In this document: positions 24,848 through 35,387 of the stretch, piece after piece
How the letters are laid out: every line of letters starts with the position of its first letter
Numbering within the stretch: the first letter of the stretch is position 1
Source of the DNA: Phyllostachys edulis
Lineage: Eukaryota; Streptophyta; Magnoliopsida; Poales; Poaceae
NCBI GenBank assembly: GCA_036346405.1
Contig: CM070567.1
Coordinates: 47,107,633 to 47,171,632 of the forward strand
Reading direction: 5' to 3'
DNA length: 64,000 nucleotides
The notes under the pieces: model-generated
Seen by the model: the letters and a program-made list of their open reading frames with translations, nothing else
Databases searched by the model: none
Told to the model about the DNA's origin: nothing
Program-made: the position numbers and the translations under genes

Positions 24848-25225
24848 AAGCGGTTCAACGACAAGATAGCAAGACCAAGGGTGTCCAAACCGGCCACCAC
24901 CTGAGCACTAGCCATTTTCATCCGAGCAAGCGGGTAGAGACAGAGAGGGAGTAAGGTAGGGTGATACCTCGATGCAAATAACCACGGTGGCGACCCCACC
25001 ACCAGCACAACCCTCATCCATCTCCTTCACCTTGCATAAATCACACAAACATCAGGACACAACTTAAAGCTCAAGCATAAAAATCAAACTCAACACAAGA
25101 CATTAAGCTAACAGATCTAGAGGAGAATAGAGGAGGATGGGGAAAGCAAAGACCGCCGGGCCCGAGCCAGAGGCCGCGGCAGAGAACCAAGCCATGGCGG
25201 CGCGAGCGACGGGCCAAGCCAGTGG
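24848..25225 (-). other. Possible captured host-gene fragment inside CACTA 1
   Basis: On the minus strand, two coding-looking stretches (ending near ICIE, and MASAQVVAGLDTLGLAILSL) are separated by about 70 bases beginning GTATC and ending with an AG, in an exon-intron-exon-like layout. The product is not recognised. It may be a transduplicated gene piece or element sequence. Confidence 0.25.
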
Positions 25226-25499
25226 CTTGGGATGGCGTCACCGTGGTTGTGGCACGACCACGACCTGCGAAGACACTACTATCGTCTGAGTGTTTACTGC
25301 GGTGCAGTGGTGTCTGGCAACCGACGGCGACGGCGGCGGGTTAAGCGGCGGCAGCGGCGGGTCGGCGGTGGCGTCGGGGTGGGGAGGAGCGGAGTAAATC
25401 TGCTGGGCGGTGGCGAGTTAGGGCGGGCGCAAACCCTAGCGGAGCTGGGGAGGAGTGACGAGAGTTAGGGCGAGTGCAAACCCTAGCGGTCGGGCTTGT

Positions 25500-25690
25500 A
25501 CTAATAAAGAGACTTATCACAGACGGTTCTATTATCGAACCGTCAGTGATAATTACCATATACGGTTCCATAATGGAACCGCTGCGTGATATGGGGCATA
25601 CATAGGCGGTTCCATTATGGAACCGTCATGGATATGTCCCATATCGCAGACATTTCCCATATGGAATCGTCCGTGATATAGTTTTTTTCT
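25500..25690. repeat. Internal block of CACTA subterminal motifs
   Basis: Repeated inverted pairs of ACGGTTC/GAACCGT and GGTTCCATTATGGAACC lie in the middle of the element rather than at its ends. This suggests an older end or an internal rearrangement. Confidence 0.7.
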
Positions 25691-25792
25691 CAAGTATATT
25701 TATCTTGTATATACACTTACATGACATGAAGAAATTACATGTTTATATGTCAATTTTGTCATTTAAATCTTCTTTGAAAATTTGCTTTAACT

Positions 25793-25804
25793 ATATATAC
25801 ATAT

Positions 25805-25869
<65 letters not shown>
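25793..25869. repeat. (TACA)n/(TA)n microsatellite
   Basis: Five to six TACA units run into about 20 TA units. Confidence 0.95.
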
Positions 25870-25872
<3 letters not shown>

Positions 25873-26097
25873 TAATTTGTTCCACTAAACCGTTTGATAT
25901 AATTAATATTAATTGCAACTTCACATCCAAACTAGATTTTGTTTTTCCACAAATTCAACATATAATTAATATAGTAACTTCACCTCCATTTTTTTTTCAT
26001 TTTGGAATTTTCATATATATATGGCCAAACAGCGTGGCGATTAAACTAAAAGGTTTAAAAAAGTAGAAACCTATAAATAAACAAAGTTTTTCTAGTG

Positions 26098-26640
26098 GCG
26101 GAGGTAGGTTGTTATCTCCGTCTTCAATACTTCATAAGCGGCAGCGTCGGCAGCCGGACGGTTCACGATCATCGTGAATGAAGCCTAAAATCGTCCACTT
26201 GGCGCTTGTTCAAGTGTCTCTCGAAGACCCTCGGACTGTTGTACCAAGAAGAATTGAGGCCATAGGCTCTCTTTCCTTACTTGAGGGTCTCGGCACAGTC
26301 GACTTCGATCTTCTTTGCCTCGATTCTGTGATCAAGTGACGGCAAGCCTCTTGGAGGCGATACAACGTCGTTTTGGAGGACTACGTCGATGGCGTGGTAA
26401 ACTTCGCCGAAAGTGGGAGATCACCCGGAAGACACGCGGAGAAGGATGTCAAGGCGGCGGAAGGTGGTCGTCACCGCTCCCGCAAATTCTCCGCCAAAGA
26501 GAGGAGTGAAGACACCGTTGATCAAGCGGTGTTCTTCCGCAACCGCAGTTCAACGTGCAAAGAAAGAGGTGCATGTACAATGCGGCCGGAAGGCCATCAA
26601 TGCGGCGACAAGGAAGAGGCACCATTTCTTTTTTTATAAA
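26098..26640 (+). other. Unrecognised coding-like region of CACTA 1
   Basis: GC-rich sequence with overlapping open frames of 64-88 codons (for example 26373-26639) and no family signature. It may be a remnant of an element gene or a captured fragment. No function is proposed. Confidence 0.25.
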
Positions 26641-27139
26641 TATGTATGGGGATGATCATCTTGGATGGCGGATGATCCTTTTATGAAACAAGGAATAAAT
26701 TCGAGCGTGAGACAAAGAGCGCGTCGAGGCCGAAGCGGATCGAGGCGAAAGAGCGCGTCGGGAGCCGGCGGATGGCGGCAAACGACGCGCCGGCGGCGAA
26801 GAAACTCACCATGGAGTCAGAGCGATATTATCACGAGCGATTATAATAAAAACCGTCGTGATATGTGGTAATATCACGAGCGGTTATTGTTAAGAACCGT
26901 GCGTGATATGTAATATTATCCTGAGCGGTTATTAATAAGAACCGCGTGAAGTATCCTGAATGGTTTTCAACATGAACCGCTCGTGATATTACCTCTTCAC
27001 TGAGCGGTTTTTAGCTCGGCCCGATAACGCAGCGATCTCTAATACAAAATAAATGCAGTGATTGAATGTAATCTGAGCGGTTTTGGTCAACCGTCTGCAG
27101 TGATGAAGCGTCGATATTAGCCTTTTTGTAGTAGTGGTC

Positions 27140-27644
27140 TCCTCCTCCCGCTTGGCCGAGGCCGCCGCCTCCTCCTCCCCTCCCTCCACCCCGACGCCAC
27201 TCCCCTTCCCCCCCCCACCCGACCTCCTCCTCCCCGAGCGCCTTCTTCTCCCCATGAGATCTGGATTTGCCCAGATCTGGGCGCCTCCTCTCGGCTCCTC
27301 GGCTCGGCTCCGGCCTCCTCCTCCTCTGCCGGCTCACGCCACCGCCGTCCACCTCCCCCAACACGGTGCCTCCTCCTCCGACTCCCTCCTCTCTCTACGC
27401 CGACCCCGTTCTTCTCCCCGCCCGCTCCTCCTCTTGTGCTCTCGTCCTCCCACGCCGGCCACCTCCTCCCCGGCAACCTTCTCCACCCGCGGCCACCCTC
27501 CTCCACCTCCCTCCTCCCATGCCGCCGCCGCCTCCTCCCTCCACCTCCCGAGCCGCCCTCCCCTCCTCCTCCTCTGCCGGCTCATGCCGCCGCCATCCAC
27601 CTCCTCGACACGGCGCCTCCTCCTCCTCCGACTCACTCCTTTCC
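27140..27644. repeat. CT/CCG-rich tandem-duplicated block
   Basis: About 240 bp at 27399-27640 recurs at 30338-30545 after the LTR insertion (shared CCCGTTCTTCTCCCCGCCCG). An ACACGG...CCTCCTCCTCCGACTC segment also appears twice (27358 and 27608). It looks like a CT-rich plant leader. The long open frames on both strands are low-complexity artefacts. Confidence 0.7.
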
Positions 27645-30329
27645 TGTCAGACCCAAATTTTGGAACTTAGGATCTCCTGTGTATACTTGTGTCATTCCCT
27701 GGATCAGTAGCTGACACACACAGAATATTACGTTTGCTCAAGCATTTAACTACAGAAGCTCCGCGTGGACGCACGTGTTGGTTTGTAGAAGCGGCCACAT
27801 TTGGTCAAAATATCAATTTAGAAGAGTCTTAAGGAGGTCCTAGTACAGTTTTATAGTGATCCCAGGGAGGTCTTGGGTGACCCGAAGGAGGTCCTATGGT
27901 GGTCCTGCGAGGAGGTCCTAAGGGGAGGTCCTGAGGTGGTCGAGAGAGGTCCCTCGGGGGTCCTATAGCTTATACAGAAGTCCGGGGAGATCCTGGAAAG
28001 ACTAGGGGAGGTCCTAGGAAGCCCTGTAGTTCATGAGGAGGTCCCGGGAGATCTAAACGGGGTCTTGGGGCCATAGGAGATCCTGTGAAGATCCTGAAGA
28101 AGTCTTGAGGAAGTCCTATAGTGGTCTTAGGGAGGTCTGGTGGAATGCTGTGGAGACGTCCTAGGGAGATCCTGAGAAGTACGGTAGAGACATCCTGGGA
28201 GGTCCCGAGGTGTCCTGTAGAGACATCTTGGGGAGGTCCTGAGGGACACTGTAGAGATGTCCCGGGGAGGTTGTGAGAATACGACAACAGAGGTACAGAA
28301 GGTCCTGCGGAGGTCTAGAGAAGGAGGTCCTGGGTTGTGACAGAAGAATACAGGACATCTCGAGGAGGTCCAGAGGAGGAAATCCTGAGGAGGTCCTGGG
28401 ATGCGACAAAAGGGGTATAGGAGGTCCTGGAGGTCTTGGGATATCTGGAGGTGATCTTAAGACCATATGGAGGTGGTCGTGGGTCTTCTCATAGTGGTCT
28501 TAGATCATCTAGGGGTGGTCGTGAGACATCTGGTAGTGGTCTTAGACTATCTAGGGGTGGTCGTAAGACATCTGGTTGTGGTCTTGGATCACCTAGGGGT
28601 GGTAGTGAGACATCTATCTAGCAATTAGGCACAAAGCGATCATGAACCTTACTCATCTGAGCAATACTTGATATGAGCAGTGCAAGCCCATAATATATTA
28701 CATAATTATCTTTGTCATGCGCCAATTGTTTACAAAAGCGCCACTTAGGCGTGAGTTTTACAAAAGCGAATCACGGAAGCCAAGCAGTCTGAAACAAAAT
28801 ACATCATAGTGGATCCATTCACTTTGCCCACAGGCAAGCGACTGGGGGTCTCGGCCTAAGCCTTGTTATCTTCACCATCATCTGGTTCATCCTCCGTGAA
28901 GTACTGGTAGGGGTCTTGATCATTCGGGTTTGAAAAGAATATATTGGTAGAGTCTGAGTACACTACCGTACTTGCGAGCCAACCCACAATGCAGTTCTTA
29001 TAGATGCAAGGCTAATCAAGGGAAGCTTTAGAGTTCTTTTATTTGCACAAAGCCAGGTTTGAAATAGATGAGTAGTAGTAAATCCTAAGACTTGCAATTT
29101 AACAAATCTGTTTTCATAAATGAGTTTTCTTTTGAAGAGTACTAGCAGAGGTCCCACCTCTTATACTCGGGTTTTCCCGTATTTACCACTGGTCCCCGAC
29201 CAGGCCTTTATCAAATCCACGGGGTTTGTCTTTGTCAAATGGCAGGTCTGTGCAAGGAAGGAGGTCATGGGGGTGTTAACCAAGCGTAGTCGATCGAGAG
29301 AAGGGATCGATTACACAACGGTGACCAAAAGAAACAAATACTAGACTGTATTGTCGCAATAGGATGATCCAGCGGAAAAACCAAAAGAAGGACCAAATGA
29401 ACATCCAAGAGAGAACAAGACGACTCGAACTACGGAGAGTTTCTGTCCACTAGGAACTTACCAATATGGAATTGGAAAGCAGTTAGTTGGAGTCTCGCTG
29501 GCGATGGTAGATCACAAGATTGGACGAAGCTCTGTGCTGCAAGTAACTTGAGGGAAAGGAGGGTGGTCTTCGGTCCTCAAGACTGCTCTTGGGAAGCAGG
29601 TGATTGGCCTATCCGGATGTCTTGGGAGGTCCTGGTCGGAGATGAAAGGAGAATGGTCTCCAAGGCGATGATTTCCTGCGGCAAGGCGGTGGAGTGGGGG
29701 TGCTTGACAGAGATGAGGGCTTGAGCTGGACTGGAGCTCGAGCTCTCCTGGAGAAAAGGAGAGAATGTGGATAGCTCTAGATTTGGTGAAGAAAAGCAAC
29801 AAGGAGGCAACCAGGACATGGGCAAACAGATATAAATATGCATAACCTATACAGGGTGTGGGTGGTCGGAGTGGTGGCACAGTGCAGTTGAGTGACAACC
29901 TAGGTGATGGCTATTAATGGCCGATGGACAACACCATGCCGTGCCGTGTCTTTGATCTGGTGCACGCAGCGTACGAGTGAGAAGGGCATGTCTGACTTGG
30001 TCTCTGTTAGGGAGGTCCGGCCGCAATTGGTGTGGACCTGACGCTGGTCGGTGGAACAGGAGGGAGGTGCACGGGAGTGAGCATGCCGGATCAAGCACTG
30101 GGCTGATCAGCCCTTTAACCAAAGGAGATTGGGAATGAAGGAAGGAAAATTAGAAAGACTTGAGAAAAGACAAAATGATAGGATGGAAGATAAAACCATG
30201 AGAGCAGAAGAGATGCAAAATGTCCTTAAGCAAATCTCAAAGATGCAAGTAAACGCACGATAATAGTCATTATACAAAAAGTTATAAAAATCCTTCATTT
30301 TTATAATTATGAATTTTTGGGCTGTTACA
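27645..30329 (-). mobile_element. Minus-strand solo LTR (2.7 kb, TGTAACAGCCC type)
   Basis: On the minus strand it begins TGTAACAGCCCAAAAATTC (from 30329) and ends GGGTCTGACA (at 27645). The flanks TTTCC (27640-27644) and TCTCC (30330-30334) agree at 4 of 5 bases, an aged target duplication. It contains a 0.8-kb degenerate array of GGAGGTCCT words. No gag-pol sequence is seen. Confidence 0.7.
27834..28620. repeat. Degenerate GGAGGTCCT-rich minisatellite
   Basis: The words GAGGTCCT and GGAGGTCC recur at irregular spacing of roughly 15-35 bp. They pass into a TCTAGGGGTGGTCGTGAGAC-type repeat of about 34-68 bp at 28480-28620. Confidence 0.85.
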
Positions 30330-30545
30330 TCTCCTTACGTCGGCCCCGTTCTTCTCCCCGCCCGCTCCTCCTCTCATGCGCCTATCCTCCCACGCTAACC
30401 ACCTCCTCCCCGGCAACCTCCTCCACCCGTGGCCGCCCTCCTCCACCTCCCTCCTCCCAAGCCGCCGCCGCCTTCTCCCTCCACCTCCCTAGCGGCCCTC
30501 CCCCTCCCCCTCCTGAGCCGCCGTCGGCCTCTCCCTCCTCCCCGA

Positions 30546-31985
30546 TTTCTTGGTTCCAATCAAGGGTTCGAGATGGCTGTTGCTTGAAGTCAGTATGTTG
30601 AATTTAGTTCAGTATGTTAGTTGCTTGAAGAACATCGGACAAGAATGGTGATTAGAATTTATGGCAATGAAGAATATCGATTGATTATGGTATTGCTTGT
30701 TATTTTTATCCATGAAAATGATGAATTGTTTTTGCTACTACTTGTTTGCTTGAAGTTCAATCCACGAACCCTATGGGACAGTGCTTGCAGTGCTTGTATT
30801 TGTTTGTTCCATTTTGGTCTTAGCATAAATTGTTGTGATGTAGGGAAGTTGGGAGGCGAATTTTGCAATTTTGTGACTGTTCTAGAATTACTTGCCTCCT
30901 CATTACTCTGAATGTGTCCGCCTATTCTGAAATCTATGTATTGCTCGATCTATTAGTTGTCATGTTTAGCGTCACAAGTCTTTATATGTTCTGTTGTCAC
31001 CAGTTGTGCATGCTCTAATTTTGCAATTATTTGATTTAATTGCCCATGTTTTGTTACCTCATAGGAATTGTCTTTGCAAGTTCAACTTTCTAAATTTGTT
31101 ACCCTATAGGAGTGCGTACTTTTGATTGTGATTGGCATCTGGATTGAATTTTCTTAAGCAATGTTAATTTCTCTGATGATATGATATGATATGAACATGA
31201 TGTTGTAATGGAAAACATATAAGCAATTAGTGGATCAAGATTGGATATCGAGTTTTAGATTATTGGATATCAAAAATGAAATGAAATTTGTGTATGTTTG
31301 TATGTTTGTTTTTCACTCGATGGGCGAAGAATGAAATGTAATGTTTATGATCTTGATCCTGCTTGCTATGGTTGTAAAAGCGAGTTGTCGAATTGTTTGT
31401 AAAGTGCACACTTATGACATGTATACATAGTTCTGATTAGTATTCATACAATTCAATTTTTCGTTTGATTGATCCAAGTACTGCATGCCTGTCTGTTTGC
31501 AAGCTTGTTTGTGTGTTGTCTATTGTATATGGTCTCTCTATGGGCAAATTTTAGTTTTATTTATGACAATGATTATCTTTGTAAGTACTTGATGTTGTTT
31601 CATTAAGACATTAACAGACTTAAACAAAGTGCTTAACACTGCCGATGCCGGTCCCAAGCTCGGAAAAAAGTGGAGGGGGCATTAATTGGTTGTAATAATT
31701 ATTTATGTAATAATTGTTTGTAATAATTATTTATTGTAATAATTATCGTTAAATACGTTAATCCTTGATTCACATTGTGGAGAAATTCGTGCAACATGCT
31801 TCAATTCGGTGCTTGACCAGTTTTATGACTTGGTAAGGTGTACTTAATATCTAGAGGATCAGTGAAACTTGCTTAGAAGTAGTTTACAATGACTATAAAG
31901 TAACTCTGGATGTCTCAACATCTATAGAAATTTGGTTGGTTACTCTTATTGTAACCTTATTGTCAATGCCTCGTTAGTTGTGTTA
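30546..31985. other. Unassigned interior of the TIR element
   Basis: AT-rich sequence. A 96-codon open frame at 30621-30911 is not recognised. A GCCGATGCCGGTCCCAAGCT motif at about 31641 and (TAATAATTATT)n-like sequence near 31695-31745 look repeat-derived. Confidence 0.35.
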
Positions 31986-32432
31986 GTCATCGTTAATAAT
32001 TGTCAACTGTCGTTAAATGTTTTTAAATGTCATTAAATGTTGTTACAATTGTCATTAAATGTTGTTAAATATCGTTAAATGTTGTTAAATATTGTCAAAT
32101 GTCGTTAAATGTTGTTAAATGTCAAATATCATCAAATATTGTTAAATGTTGTTAAATATAGGCAAATGTTGTTAAATATTGTTAAATTTCGTCAAATTTC
32201 GTTAAATGTCGTCAAATGTCGTCAAATATCGGTAATTGTTGTCAAATGTCGTCAAATATGGTCAAATGTCATCAAATATGGTCAAATATCATCAAATATT
32301 GTTAAATGTCATTAAATATCGTTAAATGTCGTCAAATATCCTTAAATATTGTTAAATATTGTTAAATGTCGTCAAATATCGTTAAATATTGTTAAATGTC
32401 GTCAAATATCGTTAAATGTCATTAAACGGGAT
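31986..32432. repeat. 10-bp-period minisatellite, consensus GTYAAATRTY
   Basis: About 40 units of ten bases (GTTAAATGTT, GTCAAATATC and close variants). From 32161 to 32430, 27 consecutive units stay in exact 10-bp register without an indel. Confidence 0.97.
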
Positions 32433-32616
32433 CAAATAAGTCATTGCTGTCATTAGGGATATTTCAGACATTTCACATATCGAAAGCTATGACTAGCCTA
32501 CTTAAAAGCGGACAACCAAACACAAAATCGAAAAAGCCCGGTAGTTCAACCTGACGGAAAAGCCTGCGACCACGGTGAAGCAGCTTTTCGGAAAAGCACA
32601 AAAAACAAACAGGCCC

Positions 32617-32889
32617 ATAAAGGGGGCAAGAAGGGATATTTCTCTTATTTCCCTTGCCTTACATTGAGAGGGGGGGGGTATTTAAGGACATTTTTTTTGG
32701 ATACACCACATGAACCTACTCCATACACACATAACTTTTCCCTAGGGCCTCCTGAGTATTACCGACGACCCTAAGGAGTGGGGCACCCCTAGGTACCCTC
32801 GTACGACAACTCCCTCGTCTGCAAGGGCCGCAGTCACGAGGACAGGTCCCGTGGTACCGAGGGGCGAGCGGACACAATCCTTTCGCCCC
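32617..32889. other. Unassigned sequence preceding the satellite block
   Basis: A G-run and a TATTTAAGG motif near 32670-32685 are followed by GC-rich sequence that leads into the 120-bp repeats. No gene is recognised. Confidence 0.3.
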
Positions 32890-33361
32890 AGCTCCTCGGG
32901 GGTCAGGATACTTTGGGAAAAGTTGACGTGGGGCTGCCCCGCCGAGGCATGGCCTTCGAGGTGGGCGACGCACTGTCGCCGTCCCGACGAGGCTACGGCC
33001 TCGAGGCGGGCGGTTAGGAGAGATAGAGCCCTTGCAGGCGAAGTCGATGCGGGGCCGCCATACCAAGGCACGACCCTCAAGGCGGGCGATGCGTCGGGGT
33101 CGCCCTACCAAGGCTATGGCCTCAGGGTAGGCGGCGGGGAGAGACAGAGCCCGTGCGAGCGAATTCGACGTGGGGCCACCACGCCGAGTCACAGCCCTTG
33201 AGACGGGCAGCGCCTCAGGGCCACCCTGCCGAGGCTATGGCCTCGAGGTGGGTGGTAAGGAGACAGGGCCCGTGCGGGCGAAGTCGTCGCGGGGCCACCA
33301 CACCGAGGCACAACCCTCGTGGTGGGCGGCGCATCGGGGCCGCCCTACCGAGGCTATGGCC
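32890..33361. repeat. ~120-bp GC-rich tandem repeat, block 1
   Basis: Units contain GCGAAGTCGACGCGGGGCC-like, CGAGGCATGGCCCTCGAGG-like and GAGGCTATGGCCTCGAGG sequences. Copies begin near 33035, 33162 and 33279. Confidence 0.85.
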
Positions 33362-33366
33362 TCGAG

Positions 33367-34960
33367 TGTTGGTGATATGCCCTAGAGGCAATTATAGAGA
33401 TGATTGTATCACGTCTATGTTTGTGAGTTACTAAATAAATGCTATTCTGTTCCTTGAATGAATCATCAGTTATAAAGATTAACAAGTATGTGACTTGTTG
33501 GTAAAACTCTTTTAACTTATATAATGCCATTCTAAAAGTATCCCTAGTCGGATGTCACTAATCGAAACACTAATGACTTATCGACCAGCACATGTATTGA
33601 TTGATGATCATGTTTCACCTGTCATGGATATAGGGATATCGAATCAATAATGTGAACACATGTTAGAGAACATGAGGTTGGATTGACCCACCTTGAGACA
33701 CTGTTGAGATTGTTATGATTTTATGTGTCGTTAGTTGGTCTCAAACAATGATGATGTATAATCCTTAGACCTAATATCAGTATGGCTTCCTACATGTGTA
33801 ATAGTGCACTTAGAGGTTGCCAAACGCTACTCTATAACTGAGTAGTTATAAAGGTAGCTTTCGGATATGCTATGAAACATGCGGAGGAATGTAACTAGTC
33901 GGATATGGGATTTGCCCCTCCTAATATAACAGGAGAGATATCTCTAGACCCCTCGATGTGGTCGGATAAAGAAAGTGCATGGCCATGCCACTAGTGGTCG
34001 AAGTGTTCGACCACGTGAAGTGATCCAACACTTGATCGAGAAAGTATTGAATAGTCCATGGATGACATAAATCTCACTTGGAGTTCAATCAGATATCGTG
34101 AGGCAAAGAGAGAATACACGAGAAGGTTTTCCAGTTCAATCAGATACGGACTAGCCGTATGGAGATACAAGCTGGTCGTAGGCTGGTCGAACATGATCAC
34201 TAAGTGGTCGAAATCTGGTTGTAAGGAGTTACGAACTGGTCGGGACCAAATCTGAGCTGGTCGTATAAAGATACGAGCTAGTCGTTAGTGATAAGGATCT
34301 GATCATAGATCATATTACATTAAGGTTTGTCCGATATAATTCATGTGTATTTGGGAATCATTATGTCCTACTAGGAGCCGCTAACGACTCGAGATCGGAA
34401 ATGAGTTTTCCAGTCACAACTGATTACGCATGAATATAACGGGTCACACACTTAACGGGTTGGAACAAACGTGTTCGGATAGGATCCATCATGGGTATTA
34501 TATAAAGAGATGCTTGAGGCTATGGGTGGGACAGATGATGCGATACACATGAGTTGATCCACTGAAACCCTAGCCACCATCTTCTTGTGAGAGCCCTACT
34601 GTGTGAGTTGGTGTTAGCACACCGACGTATGGTGTTCCTTCTCTGGACGTGTGGATACCGTAGAGGCGCTACTGTGGTTGTTGTTGCGCTTGAGGACGAT
34701 CCGCGATCTTCATAAGGAACTGCAGAGGTTACTGGAGGGGGTGATCGACTATGATCACTGCATCGACGTACTCGACGTAGGACGATCGACTACAACCACT
34801 ACATCGACGCGCTCTTCATTGGATCAGATTGCTCTAACTCTTCTTTCGTTGTACTGCGCGTCTGGTGGTAACGGTCTATGATCTCTTACTTGCATGGCAT
34901 CTTGGTTTATGTGATAGAATTTTTAATTGCCAGCTAGTGTAGCCTGCCCGTACCCCTTCA
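33367..34960 (+). mobile_element. Solo LTR of a BARE/Angela/RIRE1-like copia element
   Basis: 1594 bp, from TGTTGGTGATATGCCCTAGA to TACCCCTTCA, with perfect duplications TCGAG (33362-33366 and 34961-34965). The terminal motif and the 1.6-kb length match the long-LTR copia lineage known as BARE/Angela in Triticeae and RIRE1 in Oryza. A short open frame at 34651-34881 has no recognised domain. Confidence 0.85.
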
Positions 34961-34965
34961 TCGAG

Positions 34966-35387
34966 GTGGGCGACAAGGAGAGACGGGGCCTATGCGGGCG
35001 AAGTCAAGGCGGAGCCACCATGCCGAAGCACGGCCCTCGAGACGGGCGACGCGTCACGGCCATCCCACCTAGGCTACAGCCTTAAGGCGGGTGGCGAGGA
35101 GAGACGGAGCCCATGTGGGCGAAGTCGTCATGGGGCCGCCACACTGAGGCATGGCCCTCAAGGCGGACGGTGAGGAGATACGGAGCCCGTGCGGGCAAAG
35201 TCATCGCGGGGCCACCACGCCGAGGCACAACCCTTGTGGCAGGCGGCACGTCGGGGCCGCCCCGCCAAGGCTACAGCCTTGAGGCGAGTGGCGAGGATAG
35301 ACGGAGCCCATGCGAGCGAAGTCGTCGCGGGGCCGCCACGCCGAGGCATGGCCCTCAAAGTGGGCGGCGCGCAAAGGTGGAGCCCGT
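34966..35387. repeat. ~120-bp GC-rich tandem repeat, block 2
   Basis: Same family as 32890-33361, with copies near 34997, 35118, 35196 and 35316. It is continuous with block 1 before the BARE-like LTR inserted. Confidence 0.85.

Larger units (their letters stand above)
23444..27136. mobile_element. CACTA element 1 (3.7 kb, non-autonomous)
   Basis: Left end CACTACTCTGAAAAGGCC, right end TTTTTGTAGTAGTG, with a perfect 3-bp duplication GTC (23441-23443 and 27137-27139). Subterminal arrays of AGCGGTTT and ACGGTT motifs in both orientations lie at 23460-23670 and 26825-27110, as expected for TNPA-like binding sites. No transposase domain is present. The interior contains a long hairpin, three 75-bp repeats, an internal block of subterminal-type motifs (25500-25690) and two coding-looking segments. 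Confidence 0.9.
23152..32616. mobile_element. Large DNA element with GGCCCCGTTTGTTT terminal inverted repeats
   Basis: The left end reads GGCCCCGTTTGTTTGACC. The right end on the minus strand reads GGGCCTGTTTGTTTTTTG and also carries CTTTTCCGAAAAGC, echoing the left subterminal CCGGCTTTTC. ATA lies on both sides (23149-23151 and 32617-32619) as a candidate 3-bp target duplication. The interior holds a CACTA element, a minus-strand LTR and a minisatellite, so the original element was much smaller. No transposase was found. The superfamily (PIF/Harbinger-like or hAT-like) is uncertain. Confidence 0.55.

Noticed and set aside
26083..26098. TTTTTCTAGTG as the end of another nested CACTA element
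   Set aside because: No matching CACTAGAAAAA-type start with a shared 3-bp duplication was found nearby.
27011..27714. Several long overlapping Pro/Ser/Arg-rich open frames on both strands
   Set aside because: Strong CT/GA composition bias removes stop codons on all frames. No domain or codon preference supports a protein.
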